NCBI GenBank assembly: GCA_009760855.2
Contig: WPIO01000071.1
Coordinates: 1,951,001-2,015,000 of the forward strand
Reading direction: 5' to 3'
DNA from: Cristatella mucedo
Lineage: Eukaryota; Bryozoa; Phylactolaemata; Cristatellidae
Length of the DNA: 64,000 nucleotides
Shown here one piece after another: positions 8,499 through 19,899 of the stretch. The notes under the pieces are model-generated. The model was given only the letters and a program-made list of their open reading frames with translations, ran no database searches and was not told the DNA's origin. Position numbers and translations under genes: made by a program. Numbering within the stretch: position 1 is the first letter of the stretch; every line of letters starts with the position of its first letter.

Positions 8499-11400
8499 AT
8501 GGAGGCGTCGGTATGGGTTTCCGTTGTTGCCCTACTTAGTTGTCTCCTCGTCGGTACGTAACCTGCAAGCGGTAATTCCTCTTCTCGATGAGCCTCAGTT
8601 TCGATTAGCATATCTTTCAGGTTGCATGCTCTTGCTCTCTGCTTGGAAGGAAGGGTGGAAGACGTCCCAAGTCAGCTTTCTGAGCGGCTGGGTGCGGCTT
8701 GCTCATGCGCCAGTCATATTCGCCTCTGAATAGTCGAGCACAGACTCCGCTTAGTTACTCAGGCTGGATAATTGACGTGGATTAGAAGAGAGAAGGGATG
8801 GCCTCTGTACAGGCCAGCGACCGACAGACGGTCCAGTGCGCCCGAAGGCAATGGACGCATACATAACCCCATGCTTCGCGTGGCTTCGAGCTAGGGTAGC
8901 TGGAGGCATCGGTGGGTGAGCAGGCCCAGCCAGAGCTGTTGCATACAGCGTGGGATCCTGATCTTCACTTACGACCGCTGGCTGTGGCTGCAGGGTGTTC
9001 AGCCATCTCCCGTAGGCTGATAGTTAAGAGTTTCGCACGGTAAATTGAGTCAAGTCACGGCAGTTGTTCGGATTGTTAGCAGACACGATGTGTCATAATA
9101 TATGGTATAGATTGTTTGAAAATCCGTCTGAAGTGATGATGATTCAGATGTGTTGCTGTATTTGTATGGCGGGTGCTGTGCACGTGTTCCCAGTCAGTCA
9201 CTTTGGAATATACCGCTGTACTACCGAAAAAGAAGGGCGTCGTTGGTCGCTGCCACGCCCTGCTACTGCGTCAGCAGACGCTGCGCGTATCGACGCAGCG
9301 TCTGCTGACGCAGTGGCAGTGCATCGAGATGCTAGCTCTTCCAGTGTGGGTGACCGTTCTGCAAGTACGAGTGAGCCTGTTACACACGCTGTGGCTGCCG
9401 CAGAGACTTCTGAACTCTCTCTGCGGTCGCGTCCTACACAGGCAACTCAATATTAGAGCCTGCTTCTGCAGGCGTCTGATCGCCTGCTCAGGCTGCTCTG
9501 CGGCTACCGAAGTGAGGCAGCTGAATTAGCCCACTTGTACATGTATTTGCTACCTATTCACAGTCCTCCACCGTTGTCTTCATTCCAAGGCCTCTGCTGC
9601 TTCTAGGTGCCGGCGGTGATCGACTCACGTGCTATGTGTGCGACACGATGACCAATGGACGCGACTGTAACGACTATTTCGTAGCGAACAACCCTTACAT
9701 CAGCCAGGTATCAGGCTGTTCTGCCTGCAAGAAGCAGAAGACGTACATCGGTGGCCAGCAATACAGTGAGTTGAGCGCAGTTCATGTGGAAGGCTGCACT
9801 TCAGGGGCGTTGAACTCATGCATTTTCCCAATCCAATCACTTCATCCTGGAGGTGGTCCCCTATTCTGGAACTCCCTCCCGACCTGCGTCAGAACATCCC
9901 CTGACCTGGCCACATTTAAAAAGAATTTAAAAACACCTATTTAGGACAGCATTTAGTGGGTCCCTGTGATTCGTCCTTGATGTGCTTATGCGTGCTGACA
10001 CTGTGCATGCTGCCACTAACCACATTTGCATGCTGACCTTGTGCATGTCACCCCTAACCTTATTATTCATTTTGTTTGTTTTTCAAGCATGATTTTACTT
10101 ACCATTCAATTGCATTTCACTTTGGAACAAATGTAAAGCACCTAGAAAGAGATTGAGTTCTCTGAGGGCGCTTTATCAAGTTCATTATTATTATTATTAT
10201 TATTGTGCTTTTGTGGCCTTGTGGCTGCTTAGCCATCTTGCTCTGGTCACTCGTGGATGGATGGCTCTGAGCAGTAGCTGCCGTTCTTAATGTAATGTAA
10301 TGTATCTCCGTCAGTAACTCCACAAAGTCATAAAGACCATGTGGGTGTTACGCAGGAGAGTTTTGTATAGCGCACTCACAGCCTAAGCGGCTGTCGGTAC
10401 GCATCCAGTAGCCAACAGACTTCGTCTCACGCAACAAAGAGAAAGTGGGAAGCATAGCAGAGTCAGGAGAGCAATTGAGGTAGTGAGTAGCATAGAAGTA
10501 GCACTTCAGGACCGCTGAAAAAGATGTGCCATAGTCGGCAGTTGGAGAGTAGATGTCGTTGCGTAAGAATTGTGGAAGCGAGTTCCACAGTCTAGGACCT
10601 GCAGAGCTAAAGCTTCTGTCGCCAACTGTCTTTAAGCGGAGGAATGGGACAGCTAATTTATTGTCCACACAGGACCTGAGGGCGCGAACAGGCTGAAACT
10701 GATGCAGCAGTTCAGCTAGGTACGAAGGAGCTAAGTCGTGGCGGGCCATGTGGGTCAGCGTAAGAACTTTGCTCTGTATCCTTTGCTCAACCGGCAACCA
10801 TCCTAGCTCTTTCAGCAGAGGCGACACGTGCTCAAACCGCTGGGACTTGAAGACCAGCCTTGCAGCCATATTCATAGTCCGCTGTAGTGGCATAATAGCT
10901 TTCTTTGGCAGCCCAGCCAAAAGGGAATTACAATAATCAAGCCGAGACAGAACTAAAAGAGCTAGTCAAATTTTTTACAAGCCACTGTGGGAGACAGCTT
11001 CTAATCTTGGATAGGGATCGGATGTGATGGCTATCTGTAGAGGCAGTCTTCTGAATGAAGCTTTTGAAATTGAGGCAGCTGTCGAACACGACACCTAGAT
11101 TACGAGCACGTGGTGAAGGTCGCACAATAGCATCACCTATTAGAACAGCAAAGCCTTTTAATCTAGCCACACACTTAAGGTGTCCTATGAGAAGCAGTTC
11201 GGTTTTATCGTCATTTAATTTCAGGAAGTTTTCCGACATCCAGGATCGAATATCGGCAAGGCAAGCATTCAGTTTCTCAGTTGCTGCAGCAGATTCTGAC
11301 GGTTTCAATGACAAATACAACTGAGTATCGTCAGCATAGAAGTGGTATCCTATTCCATGGGCCTTAATCACTTTTCCCAGAGGTTGTGTATAAATGGAGA

Positions 11401-13433
11401 ACAGCAAGGGACCGAGTACAGACCCTTGAGGGACTCCACAGGTGACCCTTCTCATGTCTGAGACCTGACCCCCACACGACACGGATTGAACACGATCAGA
11501 CAAGTGTGATTTAAACCACTCCAGTGCTTCGTCTGCCAGACCGATCGTTGTTCTCAATCGTTCAAGCAGAACTTCGTGATCAATGGTGTCGAAGGCAGCA
11601 GACAGATCTAGCAGAACTAGGGCAGTGACATTCCCGTCGTCGTTGCCACGTAGAATGTCATTATTAACACTTTCTTACCGATGGCTCGGCTCCAGTGGTT
11701 TGCAGGCTCTGTGACTAGAGCGACATGGTTGCTGCCACGAGGCCTAGCAACTCGGTGGTGTAGCCAAGGGGGTGGGTAGGGGACATTTGCCCCTCCTCCT
11801 TGACAGGGACACCACCTGAGCCACCCTCAGTTCCTACTCTTCCAACCGGTTCGCTAACGACGAAGTTATCGCAACCGCTGAGTTTGAGAGGATTACAAAC
11901 CGTGATTCGGTGCCTTGCAGTTTTCCATTACTCAAGGGTCTTGTCCCATGCAGGAAAATCTGTCGGGTTCTCCCCCTCCCCCAGATGAAAGTCCTGGCTC
12001 AGCATCTGTGTCAACTGATGTGTCGTGCTTCTTACTTACTTCTTACTGTTGTTTTTGTCGTCCCGATGCTGCTGCCCCATGGCTAGCTGTAGAAAGCGTT
12101 TGACCTCGAGCACGATTGCTACTCCTTTTCTCATTGCAGCCAGCTCTTGCTTTTAGTTTGCCGTTGACTTCTTATTTATTATGGCTCGGTCTTAACTTTG
12201 CTTTAGGGACGAGCCATATCCTTGGTCCGTGTAGGCAGATTGGATGACTTAGTTCTCATAAGCTCGGCCCACATACTTGTGCGTATATATGCAGTGGTGG
12301 CCTGAAAAATCCACGCATCCTGGGAAACAGCCCAAACCTGAAATGTTGCAGTTTAAAAAAAAATCAGTCGAACAAAAATACTACCACTGGGTAGGAATAG
12401 TGTGAGGAAGCACTAAATGTAGCAAACTGTGCTCAGTGGTGGGATTAGCCTCTTAGGTGCGAAAAAATCATGCAAAATTGCTTCATCTTCCGTTCCGTCC
12501 ACTGCATTTGAAATGCCACACTTCTTGAAAGCTCTGCTATATTCTCTGGCTTTATGCTGCTGTTCCAGGCCTTCATCGCCCACTCATAGACCTGACCAAT
12601 GGATGACTTCTTGATCCTTCCTCCCATCTGGTATTAAAGCAAAAAAGTAACCAACTCTAACCTATATATAAGCTCCTCTCCATTATATAACCCCAAATTT
12701 TGGGGCAGGGGAGGTGGCAGCTTATACACGGTAAAATGCGTTATGTCAGGTTTTAGTTTCGGCCATCTTTCCAGCTTCGAGGCATCCGGTTATATATTAA
12801 TAGTCGTTTCATGTATTTTTCTAGAGGTCATGAATAATGCCGTGATGCTGTAGGAACTAGACGAAGGAGCCCACGGGTGTGGGCCCTAATTTCTTATAGT
12901 GAGCCTATAGTGATTCTTGCTTGGCTTCGGTGTGATCGTTAACAGCAGGCACAGTACTGCTGCTGCTAGTCGTCTAGTCCTCTACCCAGGTCATTGTCGT
13001 CCGCTGCCCAGGTCAATCGTTCTCTCGTTGCTAGCAGCTGCTGCTGCTGTGGCAGCAGCCGCCGGCTTTTGCAGATGTGCAAGCAGTGTACATGCGCTCT
13101 CAGTTGCTACTGCTGCAGCTGCTGCTACCCCACTGTCAGTCACGCGACTGCCATGATCTATCTACATCTCGGTCGTGTGCCTCATGGCGTGCATTCACTG
13201 CCGCTGTTGCAGTTAAACGCGAGTGCGACCACGCCACTCGCTACATGCTGCGCTGGGAGTGCAAACAGTCGACAGTCTACAGCACGCCCGGGGACGAGTG
13301 CTACTGCCTGAAGAACCTGTGCAACGCCGCCTCGAGGCAGTGGTCGCCGCAGCGTGGCGCTGCAGCGACCACTGCGCTGCTAGTTCTGCTTGCCACTGCT
13401 GCATCGTCAAGCGGTTGGCCTCGTCTATGGTGA
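8499..13433 (+). CDS. Ly6/uPAR (three-finger) domain GPI-anchored protein, 3 exons
   Basis: Exons 8,499-8,553, 9,607-9,765 and 13,213-13,433 join in phase 1 twice to give 144 aa. Residues 1-19 are a signal peptide (VSVVALLSCLLV core). The Ly6 domain follows, with ten cysteines: LTCYVC at its start, GCSAC in the middle, and the diagnostic CYCLKNLCN end (C-x-C-x4-C-N). After it comes a small-residue site (NAAS) and a hydrophobic tail (AATTALLVLLATAA), as expected for GPI attachment at the cell surface. I chose donor gtgagt at 9,766 over a weaker gt at 9,751 because both keep phase and the former matches consensus. Family members modulate channels or act in cell adhesion; the specific role is unknown. 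An AATAAA lies at 13,823. Confidence 0.85.
9265..9314. repeat. Perfect 21-bp inverted repeat with 8-nt loop in Ly6 intron 1
   Basis: Arms 9,265-9,285 and 9,294-9,314 are exact reverse complements (core cagcagacgctgcg / cgcagcgtctgctg), separated by cgtatcga. It would form a stable hairpin in the pre-mRNA or a cruciform in DNA. There is no sequence relation to the other hairpins in the window. Confidence 0.85.
9790..10196 (+). mobile_element. LINE-B (L2-like) 3' end
   Basis: The last codons of an L2/CR1-type LINE ORF are readable ([17 protein letters not shown], then FKKNLKT). They are followed by the family 3' UTR ending tgtaaagcacctagaaagagattgagttc... and a terminal (TTA)n run. 5'-truncated; inserted in Ly6 intron 2 in sense orientation. 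Confidence 0.8.
10290..11668 (-). mobile_element. LINE-A (L2/CR1-like non-LTR retrotransposon), 5'-truncated, RT domain readable
   Basis: The minus strand encodes the C-terminal two-thirds of a reverse transcriptase. The first catalytic Asp lies in LLDLSAAFDTIDH (about 11,610), then GVPQGSVLGPLLF, then the active-site YADD (about 11,330). The post-RT region follows ([36 protein letters not shown]). A one-base frameshift near 10,930 separates two long frames. The 3' end carries a (TGTAA)n-type tail at about 10,290. The 5' truncation falls inside the RT domain, so there is no endonuclease or ORF1. It lies antisense in Ly6 intron 2. Confidence 0.9.
11669..13212. other. Rest of Ly6 intron 2
   Basis: No gene or clear mobile element was recognised. 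The segment has short CTG/CAG-rich stretches (about 12,955-13,130) that produce overlapping open frames on both strands. The polypyrimidine tract and acceptor of Ly6 exon 3 end at 13,212 (ctgttgcag). Confidence 0.5.
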
Positions 13434-13822
13434 TTCTCGCGCCGTGCGGCTTGTGTCAGGCGCTCGACCGGCAGGAGGAGAACGACTCAGGCGCACCAAT
13501 TGACGATACCTCTCGTGTGTATGCCCCTGCCAGTTTTGTGTGGCTGCAACTGTAGCTCCATTAATTAGGTGGCAGCTCAGGGGGCAGTCGGCAGTCGCTT
13601 CATCCTGCCCATCCGCTGCCACCCGTCGTACGCGCCCACCGGACACATCGACTCATCAGCCTGCCGATGGATGTGCTGCTCTGCAGAGCATACGCAGGCC
13701 TTGTTTGCTTAGCTCGTGCTGCCTCCTGCAGTCCCCCCTATAAGCTTGTGCATTCCATTGTTGCATGTATACATTCCACAGATGCACGCTTGCATTCATT
13801 CCTCTTTTTATTAAATCTTTGA

Positions 13823-13828
13823 AATAAA
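13823..13828 (+). promoter_or_regulatory. Polyadenylation signal AATAAA of the Ly6 gene
   Basis: AATAAA lies 390 nt downstream of the Ly6 stop codon (13,431-13,433), on the same strand. It is the first canonical hexamer after the stop and implies a 3' UTR of about 0.4 kb. Confidence 0.55.
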
Positions 13829-15074
13829 TCTCTTGGAGATTGCGGTAGTGCATTTGCTACTTGAACTCGCAGCTGCCCTTCAGCAGCTGCTGCTCTGCCA
13901 GACGCTAACTCGCAAATATGTGCTGCATAAAATTCGACATGCTGCTCTGCCAGCGGTCGCCTCTCGTTAGTGCCCACCAGTTTGTTCCTGATGACAGTTA
14001 CTTTGCTCTCCTTAGACGACCCACGAACTATGCGAATATGTGCTTTGTAAAATTCGATAGGCTCATGTTACCACCACCAACGTTCAGCCAACGATCACCT
14101 ACGTCAGCCCTGCAAGTGTTTTCGGTGCCTTTCCTTTCTGACGGCCATCAGATGCTTCTACGTCGCAACTTCTGAAAAATACTTTGTAACGACGCTCCTA
14201 TGGCAATCCTTTATTGCCGCTGCAAGAAGTGGCGATAGCCTGTAAGGCTCTTCTGCCACTATACAAAAGAGGTTGTTAAATCAGCGGGTATTCTTTTCCT
14301 GCTAGGCGGCAAAGCAGCCTTCGGTGTTACGCCGAGTTCTAGTCCATGCTAGAGTTACTCTAATACCTGCAACCAAGATTTACTAAACAAGACTATTACT
14401 AGACAAGAGTCTGACACTCGCCCTTACATTTAAACAGGCTTGGCCAACCGGAAGGAAGTAGGGAGTGTGACTGCTGAATCGATTGCTGAGCGAGCAGAAT
14501 CATTGTCCAAAATGCACAGCAAAGTCGCCAGCAGATCGAGCGAAGTTATGTCACGGTTATGGCACGGATGTCAGCTATGCAACTCGGGTGCGGGGAGGGC
14601 TGTGTCACTGATGCGCTCTGTCGCGACCCGAGTCGCTAGGCACGATGACCTAGAATGAGCAACAGATAGCATACATTTGCCTTACTCAGTTTTAATTGAT
14701 AGCGCTGACTGGGATGCAGTCCAGGACAACGGATGCCAGCCCAGCAGCGCTGCTGTGCACGCCAGAGCACTCAGGCTGCCGCTGCCCTTGCGCAGTCGCA
14801 GCTAGAGCCGCGCGTCTGCTCGTCATCGTACAGCACGAGCCTCGAGGATGCGCACGGCATCGCCTGCGAGAGCAAGTGGCACTGCACGCACGCACACAGA
14901 ACGACGATAAATAATAAAACATCGTGCATCTCGCAATCATCAGTCTTATACTGGCAGTGTTGGCACTAAGCTGTGCACTAGCCACGACTTTCGAGCAGGG
15001 GTGTTGGTGACGCTGACCACCGATCAGCAGGCGCAGCACGCAGCGGATCGCGACCGCCGGGCACGCCTAGTCTT
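13829..15074. other. Tail-to-tail intergenic region between Ly6 and SDHB
   Basis: Apart from a SINE1 copy (about 14,198-14,305), no gene or repeat was recognised. A minus-strand ATTAAA (tttaat at 14,691-14,696) could be the SDHB polyadenylation signal, about 380 nt after its stop; this is a guess. Confidence 0.4.
14198..14305 (+). mobile_element. SINE1 copy lacking the tRNA head
   Basis: The body of SINE1 is present: ggcaatcctttattgccgct, the paired ctgcaagaagtggcgatagc, and the tail ttctgccactatacaaaaga followed by aaatcagcgggtattc. The tRNA-like promoter half is missing. Confidence 0.75.
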
Positions 15075-18000
15075 TCACACTTGACTGCCGACTGACCCGG
15101 TAGGAGGATTTACGCTGTCGGCTGCAGCCGCACTGGTCGACGTTCCAATTCCGATGAGCATCTTCTTAATTTCACCGATGGCTTTGCCTGGGTTGAGGCC
15201 CTGTAAAAAAAAAAAAAAGTCAAACGTCAAGGCCACTCCAGATTCTAGCATGCAGCTAAGCGGGCAGCTGACTTTGCCCTCAAGCTCGTTAGCTCCCCGG
15301 AGCAGTACTTCTCTGCCCGATGTGGCCTAGTTTTGATTAAATAGTCAGCAGAGGCGAGGCATGCCAGGGCCAATAGCCTGCAGTCACATCTTGGAGGAAA
15401 AGCTCGCCAGGGCGTCTTGGTTTCCTTTCTGTATGTCTAAGAATATTTCCGCTCGTCGTGGACGGTTTGGTACTCGATAATCACTATGGAATGTTTTACC
15501 CAAACCTCAAAGGACTCCAGTTGCTCCACAACACACTCACAAGTGGTAGCCCTTCGATAACTCCTTCGTAGGGCTTCCGGCCTGAGCAATAAGACGGTGG
15601 GTGTAAAACTCGGCAAGCTAGGCTTGGCTATCGGGAACTTGGCGACTGCCACATTACACCGTTTCTCACCGACTGGCTCTGGCTCTCCATCAACTCAAGT
15701 GGATAACTGTCGAGATAATACTGAGAAGATTGATTGATTGGTGAAACAATCGCATATTCGCTCAGGTACTTTCAAAAGACAAGCATAGTTAGAATTGGGA
15801 TCTTCAAAGTTTTGACAATTTCTGCAAAAGTCGAAAGCATTAAGAAAAAAGATCATGCAAACAATTTCTAATCCAGAAGTAAAACCAAAAACCCTATATC
15901 TACAACAACAAATTCACCAATATTGACATCACATGCGACTGATGTCCCAACTTGTTCAACCTTGGTACATGAAGGTTAATGTTTGCAGCATGTTGAGGTA
16001 CATGCTTAAGACTTTGAAACAGTTTGATATACAGAGTAGCCCTATGCCTTGAAAATTCCATAACTCGGCTAATACTGGACGGTTCAACGTGAAAATTCAA
16101 GAGTGAGCTCAACTCTGCTTGTAAACCAGTGCAGTAGGTCACATCTGATTTCGGTTGGATAAGTTGTGCTGTTCAGGTAATCAAACGTCCTTGAACTTTA
16201 TATGGCACAATAATGAACATAAATAGCAAAAATGCACAAAATGCATGCATGTCCTGAACATGGAAATTTTTTTAAGTTGGCTATACACGTCATAATACTG
16301 TCTCTTAAGGAGGTTGCTTTTCACAACCTCGATCCCAAGGTCGTGGGTTCGACTTCTGCTGTGGGCAATCCTTTATTGCCATTGCAAGCAGTGGTGATAG
16401 CCGTAAAGGCTTTACTGTTGCTATACAAAAGAGGCTGATAAATCAGCTTGTATTTTTTCATTTAAAAAAATGCCACTAAACATTTTTATAAGCTATCCTG
16501 AGCATAAACAATAAAATAAGTGTAAGCCTGTTTTCCAGCTAATGCCAGCCTTTAAGCCATCTCATGTGCATTTCGTTGCTAGTGTGGCTGAAATTCGTTT
16601 AGTTTTTGTGGATCACAATGATTTACAGCACATGTCAAGTGTCAAGAAAGATATTTAGTTCTCTGAAGGTGTTGTAGTATAATCATTTTTATTATTATTA
16701 AATTCTGCATGCAAAATTTTAAGCTCATCTTCAGAGATCCCAAGTCTTATTTTCTGCCATTCGAGAACATAAGCCCCATCTCCTACATATCAATACTGTA
16801 AAAAATGTGGGCATCTAATGAGGTGGCTCTTAAATTTGTTGGTTAATGAGCCGAAAAAAAACTGAGTTTAGGAATTTGAAGCCCATAGCAGTACATGTGT
16901 GCCAAATAATGGGATGCACAATCCCCTGATTAGCATTCACTTATTTAACATCGGAGTTCAGCCTCGTCAACTCATCCTCTCGAGGCAGATTCCAGCGAGG
17001 CCGGAACGACTGTGCCCACGCTGCTGCAGCAGGAGCATGGCACAGAAACAAACCCAAGAGACGGCCTGAAGCCACACCCCTTCCCGCAGGATCCACGAGG
17101 CAAGCGCAGCAACGCACGTCTAGCAGTCGCCTCGCTCACCTTGGGGCAGACTCGCGTGCAGTTCATGATGGTGTGGCACTTGTAGGCCGAGTAGGGATCG
17201 CGCATCTTCTCCAGCCGCTCGGCCTGGTAGTCGTCGCGTGAGTCGATTATCCACCTGTGGCGTGCCCAGACGTGCCCAAACGCATGGTGGTGCCAGTGTG
17301 CTTTGGCAGCTTCTGCTGCAGTGAGCTTGGCACTTCGGATGTTGGCAGCAGCAGGCAGGCAGCAAATCGATTGCAGGAATTTGGCTCAAGATTAGAGGGT
17401 GGCACAACGTTGGAAAGCAACGCATGGGGAGTCGACTTCGAGTAAAAAGAACAATTGCAACAGTACTTCAGGAGGTAACAAACTAGCGTTTAGAGAGACA
17501 AGTCTGTGTACAGGACTTGGCTGAGAATTCGTTCTAAAAGGAATTAAATCTCGACCTCGACCAAACCAGTCGATCTTCGGAGCAGGTGACAAGCCGAGGT
17601 CAAGGTGACATCCAGAGAACGACTTGCTACGCTGTTGGGTGCACTTGCTTGGCTGCCTGAAAGCTGTGAAACTGACACGCGAGATGTCATCAGACCTCAG
17701 CCGTCTGCCATCTTCAGCCGATGCTTGACAAGCACAGTTCGGTACCGATGCAGTAGCAATTACAACTAACTGTGGAGCCCTAGGTCCACCATCGCTTAGT
17801 GAACGAGAAGTCAGCGTATGTGCCGACGTGGTAGAGCCCGCAGCTACACTTGGGAAACACTATTGGATGCATGCGACCTTGGCCACGGCCAGCCGCTACC
17901 AAAAGTCTCTGCCAGCTGGCAGGGAAACTAACACTGCTCGCCCCATCCACCGAGTGGCTCCAAGCAGGCAGGGACAGGAGATAGCTCACAGCGAGCGTCT

Positions 18001-19767
18001 GCGCGGTACTACAAAGATCTGGATGAAGATGATCTAACCCGTCGGTATCAAAGTATCAGCGTCAAAGCATCCGCCGCCACTTCTTCTGCTACTCCTCCTT
18101 GTAGGCAACAATGCCAAATATTTTCACCTCGATATTGGGATATTGGCTAGTACGGCTTAAAATCTAAACTAAAAAAAGAATCCGCGGACTGGGGGGGTCG
18201 TCGAGGGCAAAGAAGACATACCGGTAGGCCTGCAGCAGCACAGCAGGGCCAAGGTATTTGTCCGAGTTCCACCAATAGCTCGGGCACGAAGTGCTGCAGC
18301 ATGCACACAGAATGCACTCGTAAAGGCCGTCCTAAAAAGTAGAAAATACACACCATAAAATGAGTCCGGAGCGACAGACAGACAGACACTGCCGGGAAGG
18401 CGGGCCTTGCTCTAAGTGGAGGCTTTCTCTCGGCTTATACGCCCATGAGAAACTGAAGAGATGAGCTACGCAGAGGCAAATGCTCGGGTCATGAAGGCAC
18501 CCGCCCCCTTACGCAGCTAGTGCCATACGCCGAAACATGCGCCAAATGCAAACACGGTGGCACAATAAAAGTGTTTTCTGCTGTAACAGTGAGGGGGAAA
18601 TGGTTATTATGAACATATAAACACGTGGTGCAAACACATTACGCAACAATCTGCTCAGACTCGGTTATTTCGGCAAAGCACCAGGGGCACTGTACCTACA
18701 GCCTGTGGTCTGCCAGCAACCTGAGGTCAAGGTTACTCGACTGGTCTCGGTACCCTTCTCACGAATCCTGCTGCTACGACCGAGCTGGCAAAGCCCGGAG
18801 CACTTTTTTAAGCATAAGTAAGTGCACAGTAACCACAGGTTTCTACGTTAAGCACGCGCATCCAGGCTCGCTTCTCTCATGCTCCAACTCCCCCCCCCCC
18901 CAGTGGTCATGGGAAAATTGCTCCATGCACCTCACGGTGAATTTAAACCTTTTGCAGTCGCCTTTTTCGCCAGCCACCCATGATGTCAGTGTCGCGCATC
19001 AAGAGCTCATAGTGTCCCATAAACAGGTATATATCTCGTGGAATGCTTGGACGACTCTGTCGATCGTGTCGTCTGCCGCGACTTTCAAAGCCTAAAGGAG
19101 ATGCATGCCGTGTGACGGTGCCTGCAATTCCTAAAAAGTCTGACGACAAGTCTTGGGCCCTCACCCATCCAAGTCTTTGCGGCAACGTATGCACCAAAGA
19201 GTGAAGCAAGACTGGAACAGGACAGAATCAAGACACACACAGCGTGTCAGCTTCAGGCTCATCGACTACGTGTCCAACCTATCGGTAGTTGGGAAGCAGG
19301 AAACTTGGAACACTTGGACACGTGCCATCCCCTTTAGCTGGGTGAGTGGCAGCGCGGTCAAATCCGGATTTCAACCCAAAAACAGACGGTGGCTAGCCAG
19401 CCCTCATTGATTGGGCCCAGTGATTAAGGTACTCACCCGATCAAGGTTGACCGAGGTCGTGGGCTCGAGCCCTGAGGCATATGCGAAGCACCTGAATAGA
19501 GATCAAGTTCTCTTAGGGTGCTATACAAATGAATTATATATCTATTTTTTAATATTGCAGGGGAGAAATTGGAGCCAGAGTGGCTGCCGGATGCAACTGA
19601 AAGCGGAGGCTGTCGAGGCAGCAGATGGAGCAGACAGTATTAGATCGGCTTTTCCTTAGCCACATTTTTGCCTTTGCTTCCTTTTAACTATTCCCCATAC
19701 CCCAAAAGACAACAGGGGCGCTCTCTCAGAGAGGCAGGCAGCGAGATCCATGCAGGTCGTACTGTGG

Positions 19768-19833
<66 letters not shown>

Positions 19834-19852
19834 TATATATATGATATATATG

Positions 19853-19899
<47 letters not shown>

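Noticed and set aside
9750-9752. Alternative Ly6 exon 2 donor gtggcc
   Set aside because: It keeps phase, but gtgagt 15 nt downstream also keeps phase and is a far better consensus.
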